DNA from: Microbacterium natoriense
GTDB taxonomy: Bacteria; Actinomycetota; Actinomycetes; Actinomycetales; Microbacteriaceae
Reading direction: 5' to 3'
Length of the DNA: 64,000 nucleotides
Assembly (NCBI RefSeq): GCF_030816295.1
Contig: NZ_JAUSXV010000001.1
Coordinates: 558,001 to 622,000, forward strand
Numbering within the stretch: position 1 is the stretch's first letter; every line of letters begins with the position of its first letter. Shown here one piece after another: positions 38,972-47,510 of the stretch. A model generated the notes under the pieces. It was not told the origin of the DNA and made no database searches. It saw only the letters and a program-made list of their open reading frames with translations. The translations under genes were made by a program, and so were the position numbers.

Positions 38972-39984
38972 GCACCTCTTCGGGAGCGCACGGGGGCAGC
39001 GTGACCATGCGCGACGTCGCGAAGGCGGCGGGCGTGTCGGTGGCGACCGTGTCGCACGTCGTCAACGACAAGGCCGGTGCGCGCATCGGCGAGGACACGA
39101 GGCTGCGGGTGCAGGAGGCGGTCGCCGCGCTCGGCTACCGGCCGAATGCGCTCGCCAAGACCCTGTCGCAGGGCACGTCGCGCTTCATCGGGCTGGTCAC
39201 CGATCAGGTCGCCACCACGCCCTTCGCCGGTCAGATCATCCACGGCGCTCAGGATGAGGCGTGGAAGCACGGGTACGTGCTGCTCGTCGCCAACACGGAT
39301 GGCAACGAAGCAGTGGAGGGCGACGCGATCGCGATGATGTTGGAGCACCAGGTGCACGGCATCCTCTACTCGACCTGGTACCACCGCGAGATCGCCGTGC
39401 CGGAGGCGCTGCATCAGACCGACACGGTTCTGGTCGACTGCTTCGCCTCGGAGAGCGGCCTTCCCTCCGTCGTTCCCGACGAGGTGCAGGGAGGGCGCAC
39501 CGCGACCCAGGAGCTGCTCGCGGCGGGACATCGCCGCATCGCCTTCATCAACACCACCACGCCCTCGCCGGCGCAGTCCGGACGACTGGCCGGCTACCGG
39601 TCGGCGCTCGAAGAGGCCGGAATCGCGTTCGACGAGGCCCTCGTGGTGCCGGCCTCACCGGAGCAGGAAGGCGGATACGACGCGACGGCGGCGATTCTCG
39701 CCTCCGGTGCGACGGCAGTGTTCTGCCACAACGACCGCGTCGCGATGGGTCTCTACGACGGGCTTCGTGATCAGGGCCTGCGCATTCCCGACGACATCGC
39801 CGTGATCGGCTTCGACAATCAGGAGGTCATCGCCGCGCACTTGCGCCCGCCGCTGTCGACCGTCGCCCTGCCGCACTACGAACTCGGCGCCACCGGGGTG
39901 CGCGTGCTGCTGGGAATGGAGTCGGCTCCGACGAGCGGGCCGCTCCTCATCGCGTGCCCGTCGATTCGGCGAGAGTCCGTCTAG
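38968..39984 (+). CDS. LacI-family transcriptional regulator
   Basis: 338 residues. The N-terminal helix-turn-helix MRDVAKAAGVSVATVSHVVND is followed by the hinge helix and a periplasmic-binding-protein-like sensor domain. Coupling to the transport operon by ATGA overlap and the repeated GATTAACC motif around the operon promoter suggest autoregulated repression of the whole GH32 cluster, released by a sugar inducer. The effector is not identifiable. The last gene of the operon; a 136-base gap without clear structure follows. Confidence 0.93.
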   Translation: MSTSSGAHGGSVTMRDVAKAAGVSVATVSHVVNDKAGARIGEDTRLRVQEAVAALGYRPNALAKTLSQGTSRFIGLVTDQVATTPFAGQIIHGAQDEAWKHGYVLLVANTDGNEAVEGDAIAMMLEHQVHGILYSTWYHREIAVPEALHQTDTVLVDCFASESGLPSVVPDEVQGGRTATQELLAAGHRRIAFINTTTPSPAQSGRLAGYRSALEEAGIAFDEALVVPASPEQEGGYDATAAILASGATAVFCHNDRVAMGLYDGLRDQGLRIPDDIAVIGFDNQEVIAAHLRPPLSTVALPHYELGATGVRVLLGMESAPTSGPLLIACPSIRRESV

Positions 39985-40120
39985 CCGCAGTGCCCGATGC
40001 GCGTGCCGCGCCCCAAGCGCGCAATGCGCCAGTGTCCTCTACAGCCGCAGACCCGTCAACCCCCGCTCGTCTCCGCCCCGCTCACCGATACGTTCGCGGG
40101 AACGAACAGAGGAGATGGCG

Positions 40121-40288
40121 ATGAGCGATCCGCACAACACCCACGGAACCCCCGGCCCGAATGAAGAGGCCGACACCGCGTCCGGTGGCGCCCCGGAAGA
40201 GCCCGACGACACGTCGACCGACGACATCCTCGACGACGAGACGACGGACGACGACGGCGCGCCGGTCGAGAACCCCTCCGGCGGCTGA
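40121..40288 (+). CDS. Small acidic hypothetical protein, 55 residues
   Basis: Reads MSDPHNTHGTPGPNEEADTA and onward, about one third Asp/Glu and with a high share of Pro, Gly, Ser and Thr, so probably disordered. A good AGAGGAG site lies 7 bases before ATG 40121; ATG 40115 is too close to it. It is below common length cut-offs. A second small acidic gene of similar character occurs at 50748. No function can be assigned. Confidence 0.6.
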   Translation: MSDPHNTHGTPGPNEEADTASGGAPEEPDDTSTDDILDDETTDDDGAPVENPSGG

Positions 40289-40318
40289 CCGCCCGCGCCG
40301 AAGCGCAGTGGTACCGGA

Positions 40319-41548
40319 TTACCGGACGTGCGCCTCGAGCCAGGGAACCGGGTTGATCTGGGCGCCGTTGATGCGCACCTCGAAGTGCAGGCAGGAGCCG
40401 ATCGTGTAGCCGGTGTTGCCGACTCGGCCCAGGAACTGCCCCGCGACGACGTGATCGCCGGGCTGCACGGCGCGGGTGCCGTAGTTCATGTGCCCGTAGA
40501 GGGTCGTCACGCTGCCGTCTTCGTCGTGCTGCACCTGCACGGTCACGCCGTAGCCGCCGTAGCTGTCCTGAGACATCGTCACGACGCCGTCGGCCGACGC
40601 GTAGATGGGCGTGCCGATGGGAGCCGCGTAATCCTGCCCCATGTGGCTTCGGCCGGGACGGCTCGCCCCGAATCCGTCGGTCATCGTGTACGTGCCTGCC
40701 GCCATCGGGATGATGATCTGACCCGGCTTGGCGATGGGCGGGACGCCGCTGCGCGCGGTGGCCGCGGCGACGGCCTGCAGATCCCTCAGCTCGTCAGGTG
40801 TGGTCGCCGAGAACTCGCCGCTCACCACCACGTCGGGGAGCACGTCGGCGCTCGCGGTGAAGGACTGCGTGCGCAGATCTGCGGAGGCCGACGCCGTCAC
40901 CGCCGCAGTCTCTCCGCGCACCATGCCGAGCGCGGGGAGGGCCGTTCCGCCCACCAGGGTCGCGACGGCCAGCGCTGCTCCCGTCATCTGCCAGATCCGC
41001 CGACGGCTCGAGGCGGGAGCCGAGCGCACGGGCCGTGCCGGTCGCGCTGACGTCGCAGCCGTGCTCGCCGGCCGACGACGGGGACCGGCCGTCGTGCGGG
41101 CGCGGCCGTTGCGGGCGGAGGAAGCGGATGCCGTGACCGGCTCCTCGTCGACGGACTCGGTCTCGTCGGCCAGGGTCTCGGCGGCCACGGTCTCGGCGGC
41201 GACGGTCTCGACGGAAGGAACCTCGGACGCCGCGGGCTCCGCGTCTGCGACGGGAGAGTCGGGCGCGAGCGGAGCATCGGATGCAACGGGCTCCGGCGCG
41301 GCAAGCGGCTCTTCGGATGCGGCGGCGGGGGCGGTGGCCGGTTCGGCAGAGGGCTGCTCGGCGTCGGCGGCGGCTTCTGCCATCGGGCTGGTCGCTGCCG
41401 CCTCGACGGTCTGCACCACGGCTGCGGCGACGGCCGCCTGCGCACGGCGACGGTCGCGGCGGAGCATCGGGGCAGGGGTGATCGGGTCCGCGGCGGGCGC
41501 CTCGTCGAGAGGCGCAGAAGACGGCGCGGTTTCGGGGGAACGCGAAAT
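40319..41548 (-). CDS. M23-family metallopeptidase, with a non-canonical or missing start
   Basis: A long Ala/Glu/Ser/Thr-rich low-complexity N-terminus precedes a basic stretch, a membrane helix (WQMTGAALAVATLVGGTALPALG) and the C-terminal LytM/M23 zinc peptidase domain with SRPGRSHMGQDYAAPIGTPIYA (HxxxD), TTLYGHM and CLHFEVRI (HxH-type ligand). It should cut peptidoglycan crosslinks or act as a scaffold. The first ATG in frame (41467) has no ribosome site. GAGGAG at 41559-41564 instead lies before ATC (41551) and ATT (41548), neither a usual start. The boundary given is the ATT. Confidence 0.8.
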   Translation of the reverse strand: MSRSPETAPSSAPLDEAPAADPITPAPMLRRDRRRAQAAVAAAVVQTVEAAATSPMAEAAADAEQPSAEPATAPAAASEEPLAAPEPVASDAPLAPDSPVADAEPAASEVPSVETVAAETVAAETLADETESVDEEPVTASASSARNGRARTTAGPRRRPASTAATSARPARPVRSAPASSRRRIWQMTGAALAVATLVGGTALPALGMVRGETAAVTASASADLRTQSFTASADVLPDVVVSGEFSATTPDELRDLQAVAAATARSGVPPIAKPGQIIIPMAAGTYTMTDGFGASRPGRSHMGQDYAAPIGTPIYASADGVVTMSQDSYGGYGVTVQVQHDEDGSVTTLYGHMNYGTRAVQPGDHVVAGQFLGRVGNTGYTIGSCLHFEVRINGAQINPVPWLEAHVR

Positions 41549-41691
41549 GATGATGAAGCTCCTCGGGCAGGCGGTATCATCCGTTATCGATCTGTAACTT
41601 TAGGACGATTCGCCGCGGGGCCCAAATCGAGCGGCATTCTCACGGCTCAGTCACAGACGGAGGCGTCGCGCACCCAGCGAAGACAGGTGAA

Positions 41692-41715
41692 GGCCGGATC
41701 CTCACGGACCCGGCC
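41692..41715 (-). other. Hairpin downstream of no gene on this strand; upstream of the MFS stop
   Basis: 10-bp stem GGCCGGATCC with GGACCCGGCC around TCAC. It follows the MFS stop (41739) on the minus strand, so it probably ends that transcript before the M23 gene. Confidence 0.6.
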
Positions 41716-41738
41716 CTCACTCGTTCATCGGTCGTCGA

Positions 41739-43070
41739 TCACTTCGCCTCGGCGGCCAGACGACTCTCGATCAGGTCGTCCACGCGCTGACGATCACGCG
41801 GGTAGCAACGGTACAGAAGGCTGAGGAACGCCGCGTTCACGAGCATCAGGAGCACGAGCACCCAGAGGAACACGGCCTGCAGCCCGAACGCATCGGCGAG
41901 CACGCCGGCGACGAACGTGAACGCCGCCCATCCGATCACCTCGAAGATCGTCAGGTAGATCACGAAGCCCTGTGCCCGGAGCTCCGGCGACATCACCGAC
42001 ATGAGGATGGGCCGGTTCACGCCGGGGTTGAGGCCCTGCGTGAGGCCCATCAGTCCCCAGAAAGCCGCGTAGAACGCGATGGAGCCGACGTCGAACTGCG
42101 TGGCGAAGAAGGCGACGACGGCGAACAGCACCTGTGCGGTCTGGAGGAAGACGACTCGGGCGTTCGGCCCGCCGCGGCGATCCAGCGCCGACACGACGAA
42201 GCCGCCGCCCACGGTTCCGAGGAAGTAGCCGATGCCGAACGGCAGCGCGACGATCGCGGCCGTGGCGACGTCGAAGCCGCGCTCGGTGACGAGGAACTGC
42301 ACGCCGAACACGGCGATGAGCAGATGGCCGGAGAGCAGCCGTGACCCCATCATCACGCTGAAGGTCGGGATCTTCATCAAGGCGATCGAGTCCTTCAGCC
42401 GCGGGCGGGCGTACTCGATCTTCGCGGCCTCGGCGCCGTAGTCGGACGCGCCGACCTCAGTCTCCTTGAAGAACACCAGCACGAGGAACCCGGTCAGCAC
42501 GAGCAGCGCGCCCACGCCCCAGAATCCCCAGCGCCAGCCCGATTCCCACAGCGAGAGCAGGCCGATGAGCGGGCCGATGACCGAGCTGAGCACGGCGGAG
42601 ATCCCGTACAGCATCCCCACTGCCCGTCCTCGAGACTTGTCATCGAAGGAATCGGCGATGACGGCGTTCGTGATCGGTGTGAGCCCGATGACAGCGCCCG
42701 CCTGGAGGGTCTGCAGGAGGAGCAGCAGGAGGAAGTTGTCGGCGAAGCCGGATGCCGCGGCCAGCGCACCGCTCAGCAGCGTGCTGACGAAGATCGCCTG
42801 ACGCCGGGTGGTGCGGTTGGCGTACCAGACCCAGAACGGACCGAAGGGGACGCCGATGAGGCGGCCCAGTGTCGAGAGCAGACCGAGCTCGGTGTTGCCC
42901 AGCCCGAGGGTCTTCGCGATGGCGGGGAACAGCGTGGTGGTGAGGCCGCCTTCGCCGCTCTCGACGACCGTGACCCCGACGAGTGTGGAGAGGTTGCGCC
43001 AGCGCCCCTTCACCTTCACTGATCGGGAGGCCGCGGTCGGGTCCGCCGGCGCCGTTGTGGCCGTGTTCAT
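41739..43070 (-). CDS. MFS transporter, sulfatase-locus associated
   Basis: 443 residues, twelve predicted membrane helices. MFS signatures include GRLIGVPFGPFWVWYANRTTRRQAI in the helix 2-3 loop and DKSRGRAVGMLYG in a later loop. ATG 43070 is preceded by AAAGGGA. Two 15-base repeats at 43123-43161 contain AAGTGGAATGC and lie just before it. The same ACAAGTG core occurs at the PadR and sulfatase promoters, so this exporter or importer is probably controlled with them and may carry a sulfated substrate or product. That link is inferred. Confidence 0.9.
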   Translation of the reverse strand: MNTATTAPADPTAASRSVKVKGRWRNLSTLVGVTVVESGEGGLTTTLFPAIAKTLGLGNTELGLLSTLGRLIGVPFGPFWVWYANRTTRRQAIFVSTLLSGALAAASGFADNFLLLLLLQTLQAGAVIGLTPITNAVIADSFDDKSRGRAVGMLYGISAVLSSVIGPLIGLLSLWESGWRWGFWGVGALLVLTGFLVLVFFKETEVGASDYGAEAAKIEYARPRLKDSIALMKIPTFSVMMGSRLLSGHLLIAVFGVQFLVTERGFDVATAAIVALPFGIGYFLGTVGGGFVVSALDRRGGPNARVVFLQTAQVLFAVVAFFATQFDVGSIAFYAAFWGLMGLTQGLNPGVNRPILMSVMSPELRAQGFVIYLTIFEVIGWAAFTFVAGVLADAFGLQAVFLWVLVLLMLVNAAFLSLLYRCYPRDRQRVDDLIESRLAAEAK

Positions 43071-43122
43071 GTGAATCCCTTTCGTCATTGAAATGGTCGA
43101 CGGCAAGCTGCGTCAAGTCATT

Positions 43123-43161
43123 GCACAAGTGGAATGCAGTAATAGTCCACTAGTGGAATGC
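43123..43161 (-). promoter_or_regulatory. Candidate PadR operators upstream of the MFS gene
   Basis: Two direct copies, GCACAAGTGGAATGC (43123-43137) and CCACTAGTGGAATGC (43147-43161), 24 bases apart. The second includes the perfect palindrome CCACTAGTGG. The core ACAAGTG recurs at 43904-43910 and 43981-43987. Confidence 0.6.
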
Positions 43162-43265
43162 TCGCTGTCAACACTGAATCGTCGACGGGCGGGTGCGGGA
43201 GCGAGGGCGCGCCGACGATCATTCCCGCCACGGCGAGTCGTCGCGGCGACGTCGGGGGATCCCGC

Positions 43266-43859
43266 TCAGAGCGCGGCGGATGCCGTCGGGGCCGGAGCGG
43301 GGAGCGTGCCGTCGAGCAGCTCCCGTCGCAGCTCCTCGAGCTGCGCGATGTGCAGGTCGATCTGCTGCGTGCCGTGCTGATGCAGCCGTTCGCCCATGGA
43401 CGCGGCCAGGGCGCGGTCGAACTCGATCGCCGTGCCCTCCTGGATCGTGCGGTCGCGGAACCGGTACTTGGCGACCTGTTCGCGCCGCGCCTCGAGTTCG
43501 ATCTCGACGAGGGCGATGAGCTTCTCGGGGGTGAGGTACCCCGCAAACCCCAGGCGCGCGGCGAACTCCGGATCCTGGAAGCGGCTGGGAGGCGTGTAGG
43601 GGCCCTCGAGCCAGTCGCGGAAGACCGTCATCCCGTCCGCGGTGACGCGGTAGATCTTGGCATCCTGTGCGCCTGGGCGCTCGTCGACCGAGTAGGCCAC
43701 CCAGCCGCGATCGGCCATCGATGAGAGCGAGCGATAGACCTGGCTCATCGTCGTGTTCGAGCGGAGGAAGCGGCCGTGGTAGTCGAGGAACTTCTTGATC
43801 TCGTAGCCCGTGCGCGGCATCTCGCCGATGAGTCCGAGGAGGAGGTGCTCAAGCTTCAT
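43266..43859 (-). CDS. PadR-family transcriptional regulator
   Basis: 197 residues. The winged-helix domain opens MKLEHLLLGLIGEMPRTGYEIKKFL and continues through SQVYRSLSSMADRGWVAY, typical PadR. The C-terminal dimer domain (PEKLIALVEIELEARREQVAKYR) is long and helical. ATG 43859 matches the family N-terminus. It lies between the MFS gene and the divergent sulfatase gene; the shared ACAAGTG motif at all three promoters suggests that it represses the set and itself. Confidence 0.9.
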   Translation of the reverse strand: MKLEHLLLGLIGEMPRTGYEIKKFLDYHGRFLRSNTTMSQVYRSLSSMADRGWVAYSVDERPGAQDAKIYRVTADGMTVFRDWLEGPYTPPSRFQDPEFAARLGFAGYLTPEKLIALVEIELEARREQVAKYRFRDRTIQEGTAIEFDRALAASMGERLHQHGTQQIDLHIAQLEELRRELLDGTLPAPAPTASAAL

Positions 43860-43895
43860 GGATCCGGTCCGGACGGGGGCGAGGGGAACTCTCGA

Positions 43896-43990
43896 AGAAT
43901 GACACAAGTGCTATCCGCTGTCAACGAGCCGACGTTGACAGATCGCTGCGGCACATGGGATCGTGAGGGGAACTTATTCTACAAGTGTCA
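43896..43990. promoter_or_regulatory. Divergent PadR/sulfatase promoter region with ACAAGTG sites
   Basis: On the minus strand TTGACA (complement of 43919-43924) and CATTCT (complement of 43896-43901) are 17 bases apart, and GACACAAGTG (43901-43910) sits inside that promoter. On the plus strand TATTCT (43975-43980) is followed directly by ACAAGTGTCA (43981-43990), before the sulfatase ATG at 44028 with its AGAAGGAG site. Both positions suit repression. Confidence 0.58.
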
Positions 43991-44027
43991 TGGTCTGTGA
44001 AGGCGGTGGCGAGAAGGAGACGCGACG

Positions 44028-45767
44028 ATGCGGGCGATCATGGTCATGTTCGACAGCCTCAACCGGCACATGCTGCCGCCCTACGGCTCAGAGGAGATCG
44101 AGGCGCCGAACTTCCGTCGGCTGGCCGAGCGCACGGTCACCTTCGACAACTTCTATGCGGGCTCGATGCCGTGCATGCCCGCACGGCGCGAACTGCATAC
44201 GGGTCGATACAACTTCCTGCATCGCAGCTGGGGTCCGCTCGAGCCCTTCGACGATTCGATGCCTGAGATCCTCGGACGCAACGGCGTGCACACGCACCTC
44301 GCCAGCGACCATCCCCACTACTGGGAGGACGGCGGAGCAACGTACCACCCGCGCTACACCACGTGGGAGTTCTTCCGAGGTCAGGAAGGCGACCCGTGGA
44401 AGGCCGACGTCGCAGCCGAGCCGCACGGGACGACAGGGTTCAAGGGTCGCCTGCATCGGCAGGACGCGATCAACCGCGGCTACCTCCGGCGCGAGGCGGA
44501 TCATCCGCAGACTCTCACCTTCGACGCCGGAGTGGAGTTCCTGCAGACGAACGCCGACGCCGATCGCTGGTTCGTGCAGATCGAGTGCTTCGACCCTCAC
44601 GAGCCGTTCTTCACGTACGACGAGTACAAGAAGCTCTACCCGCACGACTACGACGGGCCCGAGTTCGACTGGCCGTCGTACTCCAAGGTCACCGAACCCG
44701 AGGATCAGGTGGAGCACGCGCGCTTCGAATACAAGGCGCTCGTGAGCATGTGCGACCGCTCCCTGGGGCGGGTGCTCGACGTGATGGACGAACACGATAT
44801 GTGGGACGACACGCTCCTCATCGTCAACACCGACCACGGCTTCCTCCTGGGCGAGCACGGATGGTGGGCGAAGAGCGTTCAGCCGTGGTTCAACGAGCTC
44901 GTGCACCTGCCCGCCTTCGTCTGGGACCCCCGCACCCGTCGTTCGGGCGAGCGCAGCGCAGATCTCGTGCAGACCATCGACATCGCTCCGACGCTCCTCG
45001 ACTTCTTCGGTGTCGACCCGACCGAGGACATGCTCGGAGCTCCGTTTCAGAGCGTCTCCCGCGACGGTGCGCTGTTCGGCATCCACGGCGGCCACGTCAA
45101 CGTCACCGACGGCCGTTACGTCTACATGCGCGCATGCGCCACGGCCGAGAACTCTCCGCTCGAGGAGTACACGCTCATGCCCACGCACATGCGCGGACGC
45201 TTCGATCCGGCGGAGTTCGCCGGCGCCGAGCTCTCCGAGCCGTTCTCGTTCACGAAGGGCATCCGCCCGCTGCGGCTCACCGGTCGCGCGCAGATCAATC
45301 CCTTCAACTACGGGACGCTGCTCTTCGACCTCCACGAAGACCCCGCCCAGGAGCATCCGCTCGACGACGCCGCCGTCGAGCTGCGGATGCTGAGGCTCCT
45401 CGCCCGCCTGCTGCGCGAGAACGACGCGCCCGCGAGCCAGTTCGAACGCCTCGGCATCCCGGTGGATGACGAGCCGGGCGACGAGCACCTTCTCGTGCAC
45501 GACCAGCGCGACCGCGCGACGGCGGCGGCGATCCCCATGCCGGCGCTCGACGAGTTCGCCCACGGGACGTTCGGCCTCGCCACCCCGGTGCCCGAGCTGC
45601 TCGCGCACCCGGTGTCGCGCGAGATCGTCACGCGCTACGCGCCGATGCTCGCGCAGAGCGAGATCCTCGGGATGCTGGGGAGCACGAGCCTGTACAGCCT
45701 CGCCGCGGTGGTCGGAATGCCGGTGCCGCAGCTGCATCGGGTCGCCGACGAGCTCGCGGCGATCTAG
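44028..45767 (+). CDS. Sulfatase, Cys-type, formylglycine-dependent
   Basis: 579 residues. The arylsulfatase signature is SMPCMPARRELHTGR, in which Cys49 of the CxPxR core is converted to formylglycine; Asp9 and later Asp/His (NTDHGFLLGEHGWW) bind the metal. No signal peptide, so it acts on an intracellular sulfate ester. The C-terminus is longer than in minimal sulfatases. It is followed 9 bases later by the gene for the formylglycine-generating enzyme that activates it. The natural substrate is unknown. Confidence 0.93.
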   Translation: MRAIMVMFDSLNRHMLPPYGSEEIEAPNFRRLAERTVTFDNFYAGSMPCMPARRELHTGRYNFLHRSWGPLEPFDDSMPEILGRNGVHTHLASDHPHYWEDGGATYHPRYTTWEFFRGQEGDPWKADVAAEPHGTTGFKGRLHRQDAINRGYLRREADHPQTLTFDAGVEFLQTNADADRWFVQIECFDPHEPFFTYDEYKKLYPHDYDGPEFDWPSYSKVTEPEDQVEHARFEYKALVSMCDRSLGRVLDVMDEHDMWDDTLLIVNTDHGFLLGEHGWWAKSVQPWFNELVHLPAFVWDPRTRRSGERSADLVQTIDIAPTLLDFFGVDPTEDMLGAPFQSVSRDGALFGIHGGHVNVTDGRYVYMRACATAENSPLEEYTLMPTHMRGRFDPAEFAGAELSEPFSFTKGIRPLRLTGRAQINPFNYGTLLFDLHEDPAQEHPLDDAAVELRMLRLLARLLRENDAPASQFERLGIPVDDEPGDEHLLVHDQRDRATAAAIPMPALDEFAHGTFGLATPVPELLAHPVSREIVTRYAPMLAQSEILGMLGSTSLYSLAAVVGMPVPQLHRVADELAAI

Positions 45768-45776
45768 GACATACCC

Positions 45777-46784
45777 GTGAACGACGGCGTCGTGGGGTGC
45801 GGATGCGGGTGCGGAATGCCCCCACGCCCGATCTCGCAGAACATCGAGATCGGATCCCGTCCGGCGCTCGTGGTCCCGCCCGTGGCGCCGTCGTCGAGCT
45901 CGAGCGGCCATCTGGTCGAGCAGGTGCGGATGCCGGCGGGAACCCTGCTGATGGGCGACTCCTCCGGCGACCACAACCCCGGAGACGGCGAGCTGCCGGT
46001 GCACCCCGTCGACGTCGCCGCGTTCGAGATCGATGCGACCACCGTCACCAACGCGGACTTCGCGCGTTTCGTCGCCGAGACCGGATACCGCACCGAAGCC
46101 GAGCTGTTCGGGTACTCGGCAGTCTTCCACCTCGTGGTCGAGGCCGACCCCGCAGACGTCATGGGGCCGGCAGGCGGCACGCCCTGGTGGTTCGGTGTGC
46201 GTGGTGCCGACTGGGCACACCCGCGGGGGCGCAAGTCGGACCTCGACGGCCTCGAGGAGCATCCCGTCGTCCATGTGAGCTGGAACGATGCTCAGGCGTA
46301 CTGCGGGTGGGCCGGGCGCCGGCTTCCCTCCGAGGTCGAGTGGGAGTACGCCTCGAGAGGCGGCCTGGTCGGCGCGAGGTATCCCTGGGGTGACGAAGAC
46401 GTCGACGAGGGCGGGTGGAGGGCCAACATCTGGCAGGGCGTGTTCCCGCGCGTGAACACGGCCGAGGACGGATGGTTGACGACCGCGCCCGTGCGCTCGT
46501 TCGCACCGAACGGCTACGGCCTGTGGCAGACCGTGGGCAACGTGTGGGAGTGGTGCGCCGACGCGTTCGCCGCCGACGCGCATCTGCGGCGAGCGGAGGG
46601 CCGTCCCGCAGAACACGGATCGCCCGGGTCGTCGAGAGTTCTCCGCGGCGGCAGCTACCTGTGCCATTCTTCGTACTGCAACAGGTACCGGAACTCCGCG
46701 CGGTCGTCGAACACACCGGACTCGTCGATGGGCAACGCCGGATTCCGCACCGTCTCCGCGGCGGGCAGAGAGGTGGAATCATGA
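45777..46784 (+). CDS. Formylglycine-generating enzyme
   Basis: 335 residues. FGE oxidises the sulfatase active-site Cys to formylglycine using O2 and copper. Conserved parts: MPAGTLLMGD, HPVVHVSWNDAQAYCGWAGRRLPSEVEWEYASRGG, VGNVWEWCADAF, and the catalytic pair in SYLCHSSYCNRYRNSAR (Cys296, Cys301). The extreme N-terminus has Cys8, Cys10 and Cys12 in GVVGCGCGCGM, an unusual cluster. GTG 45777 is used; ATG 45816 would omit that cluster. Its stop overlaps the next gene (ATGA). Confidence 0.93.
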   Translation: MNDGVVGCGCGCGMPPRPISQNIEIGSRPALVVPPVAPSSSSSGHLVEQVRMPAGTLLMGDSSGDHNPGDGELPVHPVDVAAFEIDATTVTNADFARFVAETGYRTEAELFGYSAVFHLVVEADPADVMGPAGGTPWWFGVRGADWAHPRGRKSDLDGLEEHPVVHVSWNDAQAYCGWAGRRLPSEVEWEYASRGGLVGARYPWGDEDVDEGGWRANIWQGVFPRVNTAEDGWLTTAPVRSFAPNGYGLWQTVGNVWEWCADAFAADAHLRRAEGRPAEHGSPGSSRVLRGGSYLCHSSYCNRYRNSARSSNTPDSSMGNAGFRTVSAAGREVES

Positions 46785-47140
46785 CGAGAAGACGGTTCCC
46801 AGACCGCGTCTATCGCGAGGGGGCCGAGCCAGACCCGCGATTCAGCCTCGCGAACGAACGCACCTTTCTCGCGTGGTTGCGCACCGCGCTCGCGATGTAC
46901 GCGGCGGCCTTCGCGCTCGAGGCCCTGTCGCTGCCAGAGGCGGTCGGGTGGCGTATCGCCGCCGCCGCGGTGTTCCTGCTTCTCGGCACGCTCGCCGCAG
47001 TGCAGGCGTGGTTCGGATGGAGCGCCGCAGAGAAGGCGTTGCGCCGCTCGGCGCCCCTGCCTGGCCTCGGGGTCGGGGGCGTCATCGTCATCGGCGTCGT
47101 CGTCGCTGCAGGCCTCGTGACGATCGGCATGTTCGTGTGA
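46781..47140 (+). CDS. DUF202 (YidH-like) membrane protein
   Basis: 119 residues, three membrane helices. The DUF202 opening FSLANERTFLAWLRTALAMYAAAFAL is clear. Function unknown for the family. It is coupled to the FGE gene through ATGA and to a second DUF202 gene, so the pair sits between sulfatase maturation and copper genes. Confidence 0.85.
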   Translation: MTRRRFPDRVYREGAEPDPRFSLANERTFLAWLRTALAMYAAAFALEALSLPEAVGWRIAAAAVFLLLGTLAAVQAWFGWSAAEKALRRSAPLPGLGVGGVIVIGVVVAAGLVTIGMFV

Positions 47141-47472
47141 GCGAGGGTCCCCGTTCGATCTTCGACAGCGGCCTGCAGCCCGAGCGGACCCTGCTCGCGT
47201 GGCGACGGACCTGCCTCGCCTTCGCCACCGCCAACCTGATCGCCCTGCGCTTCACGATCGAGCTCGCGGGTGCCGTCGCGGTCATGATCGCGCTCGCAGG
47301 CACCGCACTCGCGCTCGCCGCGTACGCGCTCGCCGCCGTGGGCTACCGGCGCACCACGGCGAGCCTGATCCGTGACGGCGTGCTCGACCGCAGCGCACTG
47401 CCGCTGCTTCTGGCGACCGCGTCGACCTTGCTGCTCGGAGTCGCTGCGGGGATCTTCCTCGTACTGGACTGA
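47137..47472 (+). CDS. DUF202 membrane protein, second copy
   Basis: 111 residues, three membrane helices, opening FDSGLQPERTLLAWRRTCLAFATANLIALR. It is a different branch of DUF202 from the neighbour, with which it overlaps by 4 bases (GTGA), so the two probably act as a heteromeric pair. No function is known. Confidence 0.85.
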   Translation: MSEGPRSIFDSGLQPERTLLAWRRTCLAFATANLIALRFTIELAGAVAVMIALAGTALALAAYALAAVGYRRTTASLIRDGVLDRSALPLLLATASTLLLGVAAGIFLVLD

Positions 47473-47510
47473 GACGCGGGCCGACGATGCCGCCCTGGCA
47501 TAATGAACCC

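Noticed and set aside
44088..46667. 859-residue minus-strand frame opposite sulfatase and FGE
   Set aside because: Both + strand genes carry catalytic motifs; the antisense frame has none.
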